From NCBI GenBank assembly GCA_015039315.1, contig WIDE01000103.1:50117-114116 (forward strand): a DNA stretch of 64,000 nt. Reading direction: 5' to 3'. The notes beneath the pieces were generated by a model. The model had not been told where the DNA came from. It ran no database searches and saw only the letters and a list, made by a program, of their open reading frames with translations. The position numbers and the translations under genes were made by a program. The first letter of the stretch is position 1, and every line of letters starts with the position of its first letter. Below are positions 58,998 through 64,000 of the stretch, one piece after another. This DNA is from Clavulina sp. PMI_390. Lineage: Eukaryota; Basidiomycota; Agaricomycetes; Cantharellales; Hydnaceae.

Positions 58998-59096
58998 GTT
59001 CTCTGGCCCTCATTTTGGTTGTAAGTGCATCTATGGCCGCATCCCTCGTCCGATCTCTGCAAGAACTGAGAACCGTGCCAAGAAGAACGTCCCACG

Positions 59097-61567
59097 ATGA
59101 TCCGTCGACTCGTCTCAGCCACGCTACGCGCGCTTTTCCACAATCACGAGCCTGTCACTGAGCAACAATACCGTGACTCAACAACCTCTCAGTAAGTCAA
59201 AATGTCAAAACAGTATATCTCTGTTTCGGTTGAGCTCGCACTTCAGGGAACAGGAGCTTCTAGAGACTATTGCTAGGGAAAGGGAAGCACGTGAGGCACG
59301 GAGCACACGGCCCGCCGTTCACGACAAGTCCGTCCTAAACACGTACGCTCACGTCTCTTGAGTCGGTCCATCACGATCCATCTGAGCTTATCCATATCCA
59401 GAAAGCATCTAAAGCCATCTGATGTCGCGATTCAGAGCGACGAGGTGGGTAGTATGCCGAGCGTGGAGAACGTCATTGAAGATGAGGCTGTGTTCGAAAG
59501 GTACGTGATCATCTTGCAAATTGACGCTTGCTGGTCGCCGTTGGCTTATGGTTCATTTAGAAACCACTTGAGCGTGCTGAATCCTACGGAAAGAGATCTG
59601 GGGCAGGGGAACACGGCGACCACAGAGTCAGACACGCAGGCCACGTCCGATAGCACAGACTTGTATGTTTAAGTTGTGTACGCCGAGTATCGACTACTCT
59701 ATGTTTACAGGTTATCTTAGACAACGTGAGAGCCACGGAGACGCACACAACCATGCACACGAGCCGGCTAATCTCGTTCAAGGTGAGTCCTCTCTCTCTA
59801 AAACAGTAGCTTGACGCCAACTAATAAGATGAATATCTTTGCCCAAACCACATGATTTTCGTCTTGCTATAGATACACTCGAAGGAGAGCTTTCTTACAG
59901 CTCTTCTGCGCCGACCACCGTGAATACGGCGTTAATGTCTCAGGCTACGAGCGGTATGCGACGAAAGGTTGAGCCAAGGCTTGATCGGCCGGACGCGTAC
60001 GATACTGGTAAGTTTAAATCCCGTGATATTATCTTGAATGGGGGCTAACCACACGATGGAAGATTGTATGGTCATGCTTATTACCGAACTCAATGAACTC
60101 CGCCGACCTTTCAAGTCTGTGTCTTCCGCCATCAAAATACACAAACGGTTCAAAAAATACGGCGCGATGTAAGTTATCCTTCACCTATGTGCCATCGCCT
60201 GAGGTAATCATCGGTTTCGTGGGTACTTTATACAGTTCGCGCGTGCTAGCGCATGAGAGTGTCGAGCCCTCCATACGATCCTACTTCATCACATTCAAGG
60301 ATGCGGAATCTGCTGACAGGGTGTACGCGGAACAGTTATCTTCTCCAGGTGGATGTCCTTTTCTTCGACTCAGGGGACGTGAAATAATCCCAAGTCAATA
60401 TGGAGACTGGCTTGGAAGATTATACGATGGTGTGTGGGTTTCTCTTGCTGTGTTGCCCGTATTTCCATGGGGATTTCTATTCAATCTGCTATCAGGTCGT
60501 GCATGCCTCCCGTATGGGACGAGTTATCTTACTTGCACTCATAAGGATGCGAAAGCTCAACTCCAAGTTGCAAAGTTCCCCTCTGGATCTGATGCACCAA
60601 TCTCCGCGCCCATCCCGCGTTTGCTGCATAGTTCTCCTCGCGATGTTCCATGCGATTCTTCATTCTCCATTCCTGCAAATCACTCGGCCTCAAATGAAAG
60701 CTCCTCGCCTTCGTACCCAATGGTGACCTGTGAGGCGATACCTAGCCATAGCACGGAACTGGGTAGGCGCTTACCCCTGATGCAGATTGATCATATGACG
60801 CTAATCGTCCCCGTAGCGTCGAATCTCCAGAGTTTTTCTCAAGACCTAAACCTTGACAATCCCACCAATACTTATCGCACACAGCATCTGCAATATTCTT
60901 CCCGCTCCATCCAGCCTAGCTTTAAAACACCTGCAGGTCCATCTTTCATGATTCCTCCCAGTCAACGCTTTCATATCGCCCAAAAAACATTGCCATCACC
61001 TCATGGAGCGCCCCTAACCACCCCATGGAATCCTCGTCAGCTTTCGCTCGCTCCTCTTCCCACCGCTACGCCCGCCTTGCCTTTCCCACCGGTATTGCCA
61101 CCTTTCCACCATTCACAAGGTGCTTCCCATCATACTGGCCATGAAATTCGGGACGACGAGGAAACAGGTAATACATTAATCTTCGGCCAGCGGAGCTGAT
61201 TCAACTAATGCTGGATTTCTCAATAGCTCCTATTCTGGCGGCCCTTGACCCCTCGTCGCACCCTCCTAGTATCACAAAAGAAGACAACGCTCATACTTCT
61301 GGCCGCTTTAAGTCACGCAACGTGTGGTTCGCTGGCTCCGACTCGATTCACGTTCGAGGTCGGCGTCGGATCATGAACCGAGGCGCCACCAAGTCACCCT
61401 CGTCCCCACGCCAGTGGCGAGGTGTTTCAGATGAAGAGGCTCAGCTACTCCAGCTGCATTTCGGAGAGCCTGCGCCTCCACATACCCCTCTGCCAATGAA
61501 GCGCGGGCCTCTTGAGGAATCAGATGATTCAGAGGACGATGTGATCGTAAAGCGCCCAAGGTATTAG
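59097..61567 (+). CDS. RRM-like tandem family protein G5 (633 aa, 10 exons)
   Basis: Exons 59097-59191, 59247-59342, 59402-59500, 59561-59662, 59721-59782, 59873-60007, 60063-60168, 60236-60429, 60496-61167 and 61228-1 (61227) to 61567 join in frame to 633 aa. Exons 2, 3, 4 and 8 have exactly the G1 lengths (96, 99, 102, 194 nt). Motifs: MIRRLVSATLRALF, LDRPDAYDT, CMVMLITELNEL, KIHKRFKKYGAI, VLAHESVEPSIRSYFITFKDAESADRVYAE, FLRLRGREIIPSQYGDWLGRLYD, SYLTCTHKDAKAQ and the tail PMKRGPLEESDDSEDDVIVKRPRY. The region after the domain is an enlarged Ser/Pro/Thr-rich linker, making this the longest member. Confidence 0.68.
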
Positions 61568-63157
61568 CTGAAAGCTATGGCTGACTGTTTTCATGAATCT
61601 TTTATTGTTAATATTCTACTTCGTTTTGTTCATGAACTCGCTAAAGTGTATTCAGACTCTTTTCTTTTTTTCGTTTTTTTGCCCAGTTACCGATGGAACA
61701 GTCCTCCTCTGGCCTAGCCAGTGATCTCTCTTTCCTTTATTTCCTCGTCAGTAAAACGGCCAAGACTTCGGTCTCGATAGTTTCCTCTCCTCTCGGCCGA
61801 CAGCATCCATTTTCAGCTCGCTAATACTCTCACCTTGGAAGAACCCTGCCCTGTTCTGTTTTAACCCAATTCAGCCACTTTGGCGGAGACCCCCTCGCTG
61901 TATAGGCTGTCCTTGAGTAATCTCTCACGGTTTGGAAGGTTTCTTTCTCTTCACTTTCCAAAGCAGATACCATACCCCTTATCCCTTTGTGTAGGAAGTA
62001 ACTCTTTACTCTTCAATGGCTTATATCATTCGTTTTGTACGCCGTAATTGATGTCGTTCTGGTCTGATCTAGTCTCTCTTGTTTTTCGCGGCTATCTGAG
62101 AGCTTTCATGTTGTCTTGATCCCCCTCCGCCAATAATTCCGAGCTTGAGGAGGACCTAATCTGGATGAAGACGCCCAACAATTGTCACGCATAATGTATA
62201 CTGGGGGACTCAGATTGGACAGTGAACGCCTCAAGTTGAGTCTGGGTATGGATTTTCATGGTGGGGTTGACGATTCTTGTCGTTTTGTCGTTTAAAAAGG
62301 ACCGCATTGCATGCAAAGGACGAGAAGTTGTCTCCGTTGATCATATGACCATGGATGATCATATGAGCTTCGTATAGGTTGGCACGGTCCAGCAATAATT
62401 TCTTGCCACAGAAGTATCTCGCCAAGCTCTTATGTCTTCAAGGCGCAGTTTGATATTTGAATTTCACCACAAGCCTACGGTAGCGTTTGGGTTTGCAGAC
62501 TCCCTGAATTGCTAATCCTGATAACCTTCAACCTGAGTGAGGAACTCTTGGGAACGGATATATATATACTAAGCGACTTCTCGGAATCCAATCCACTAAC
62601 TGAAAGCTGCGCAGAGTCTCCAATACCAATTTTCCCTCCATCTCCTTAGCGAGGGTTACGAGGGAGAGATGTATGGCCCCATGGTACTGTGTCGTTGAAG
62701 GCACCAGCGACGAACATTCTGGCATGCCATGCGATTGGCTCATGGCGTGTCGTGTCCGAGGAAGTACTGTAAGGCCCTTAGTAAGAGAGTCTATAGATAT
62801 ATTACGCCTGGTTAAAGACGATAGGATCGAGATTTCTCAGCGCTCCGCGGGTGGCCTCAATCTCACGGAAATTTATAAACGCAACACATTCCAGAGCCAC
62901 GCTCCTCTCTTTGCCTCCCCCGACCAGTGGCTCACTCTGCCTTATGAGTTAACCTGGTCATCTTATTGTATGGCACGCTCGTTCTGAGAACATGACAAAT
63001 GTGGGGAGGTAAACAGTGCACAACTTGAAACAGTCGATCGAAGACCAAACAACCACCACCGCGTCACCTACTATTCTGGTTGTACGCGTGCCTTGACGGG
63101 ATCTCTCGTCGATCTCTCTGGAAACCCTCTACCAGTGATAAAGCAAGCTAGCACTCA
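61568..63157. other. intergenic between G5 and G6
   Basis: No supported gene. The G5 3' flank (to about 62000) resembles the G4 3' flank. The G6 promoter element lies at 63045. Confidence 0.5.
63045..63068 (+). promoter_or_regulatory. G-family upstream element, G6
   Basis: CCAAACAACCACCACCGCGT followed by CACC lies 113 bases before the start codon. Confidence 0.65.
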
Positions 63158-64000
63158 ATGTTTCAGCGACTATTCTCGGCATTTGGCGCGCGAATTTCGA
63201 AGCGAGCCAACTCGCAACAAAGTGACCCGGCTGGGCGGCTTACAGTGTACGTAGAGTGGCGTTGCTCATGTGTTGATCATTTCATTAATTATATCTATCT
63301 TAGGGAGTACGAATCCGATAGTGATGCCTATGGAACTGAGCACGCACCGAGCTTGCCGAGTGACTTCGACCAATCTCAAGGTCAGTTACCTGTCCCCCGT
63401 GGCTCTCGTCTCGCTCGTACACAACTTCCTAATACGATCCCATAAGAATCCTCAGACATTGATCCTAATGATGTATCATTGCCACAAACTTCACTATCGT
63501 CAGAGCTCTCCACCAATGGCTTAAGGGGTGGGCTGAGACTGATTCGACCGCGTGCATACAACCCTCGTGAGCCTCATGATTTATTATCATCAGGAGACTC
63601 CACTCATCCTATATCAAAGAATGCATTGTACTCGTCGTTGCTGACTACTTACCCCGAGAGGATGGTTCATATTTTCTCCCTAAGAGCATTTACACTGTTA
63701 ACAAAGTCCACGATCGTTTTGCCAAGTATGGTCCTATGTGAGTCTTGTTACCCACAGCCTACCTTGTATGAGCTAACCACGTCTTCGCCACGCGTACCTT
63801 ATAGCGTCTACACTATCGGTCATGAGGCCATGCAATCTCGCTCTCGAGAGTACTACATAGTATTCGAGAACGCTACGTCTGCCGCGACCGTCCACGCGGA
63901 AACACGAGAGGGAGAAGCCCCAGCGCGTTGCTCTCGTCTCAGGCTCATTCGTTCCGCTACCATTCCGCTTTCCTTCGGGGACTGGGTGGCCCGGTTCTGT
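63158..64000 (+). CDS. RRM-like tandem family protein G6 (5' part, runs off the window)
   Basis: Exons 63158-63246, 63304-63380, 63456-63566, 63620-63737 and 63805 onward are in frame up to the window end (about 195 residues). MFQRLFSAFGARISK start, LIRPRAYNP, CIVLVVADYLPREDG, IYTVNKVHDRFAKYGPI, TIGHEAMQSRSREYYIVFENATSAATVHAE and IPLSFGDWVARFC. It is the intact counterpart of G3, with the same short three-exon leader and the 118-nt domain exon. The C-terminal part is outside the window. Confidence 0.65.

Larger units (their letters stand above)
54782..59096. other. 4.3-kb intergenic region with coding-like patches
   Basis: No complete gene model could be built. Patches at 56000-56250, 56900-57140 and 57230-57330 read as short hydrophobic or acidic segments (for example VIPAILLPAILLFKPGDWIR), but frames do not join across plausible splice sites. 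SINE-like element 3, a poly-C run and the G5 promoter element lie here. The first 400 bases share blocks with the 3' flank of G5 (CCCCCTTCGCTGT...CTGTCCTT), showing that the flank was duplicated with the gene. Confidence 0.45.

Noticed and set aside
1..64000. CRISPR arrays, bacterial operons, prophage
   Set aside because: Spliceosomal introns throughout and fungal protein families; no direct repeat/spacer arrays seen.

Overview
The window reads as nuclear DNA of a filamentous basidiomycete, most likely an Agaricomycete. Genes are dense and broken by many short GT-AG introns of about 50-100 bases. The recognisable proteins (WSC-domain wall protein, Ssk1-type response regulator, Air-type TRAMP subunit, F-box protein, Esf2, Ars2) are fungal, and no prokaryotic operon structure is present. 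I cannot name the species. Almost all genes are multi-exon, so the models below were built by hand from splice sites, reading-frame phase and family motifs.

Layout. (1) 1-12.9 kb: a dispersed tandem array of five small NTF2-like genes (A-E). All share one six-exon architecture with identical intron phases and a TATA-like box 61-75 bases before the start codon. The array is interrupted by a secreted WSC-domain, Ser/Thr-rich gene on the minus strand. A 107-bp x5 minisatellite starts at the stop codon of copy D, and a relic of a sixth copy's last exon follows it. (2) 13.2-18.7 kb: two genome-maintenance genes on the minus strand, RPA2 and REV1, with a decayed fragment of RPA2 beside the first. 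(3) 19.6-21.2 kb: two paralogous, unrecognised small secreted peptides of 64 and 66 aa, three exons each, sharing a C-terminal YCSDPN.CS motif. (4) 21.6-29.5 kb: three RNA-metabolism genes on the minus strand: ARS2/SERRATE, ESF2 and an AIR1/AIR2-like TRAMP zinc-knuckle protein. (5) 29.9-42 kb: an F-box gene divergent from HIS3 (IGP dehydratase) across only 98 bp, then a 1887-aa SSK1 response regulator and a mitochondrial ribosomal protein uL24m/MRPL40 gene with a 10-N assembly gap. (6) 42.8-64 kb: six tandem members (G1-G6, the last cut by the window end) of an unrecognised family with an RRM-like fold pattern. It has a strongly conserved exon architecture, a conserved L.RP..Y motif before the domain, and in most members a C-terminal KR...KR nuclear-localisation-like tail. 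Each copy has the same CCAAACA.C..CCACC-type element 101-120 bp before the start. Three tRNA-derived SINE-like elements lie between the copies.

The single-copy genes are housekeeping or signalling genes with no evident joint pathway beyond the REV1/RPA2 (replication and damage tolerance) and ARS2/ESF2/AIR (RNA processing and decay) blocks. The candidate undescribed systems are the G1-G6 RRM-like family, the NTF2-like array and the secreted peptide pair. The HIS3 gene appears to carry an AT-AC intron splitting an active-site glutamate codon.
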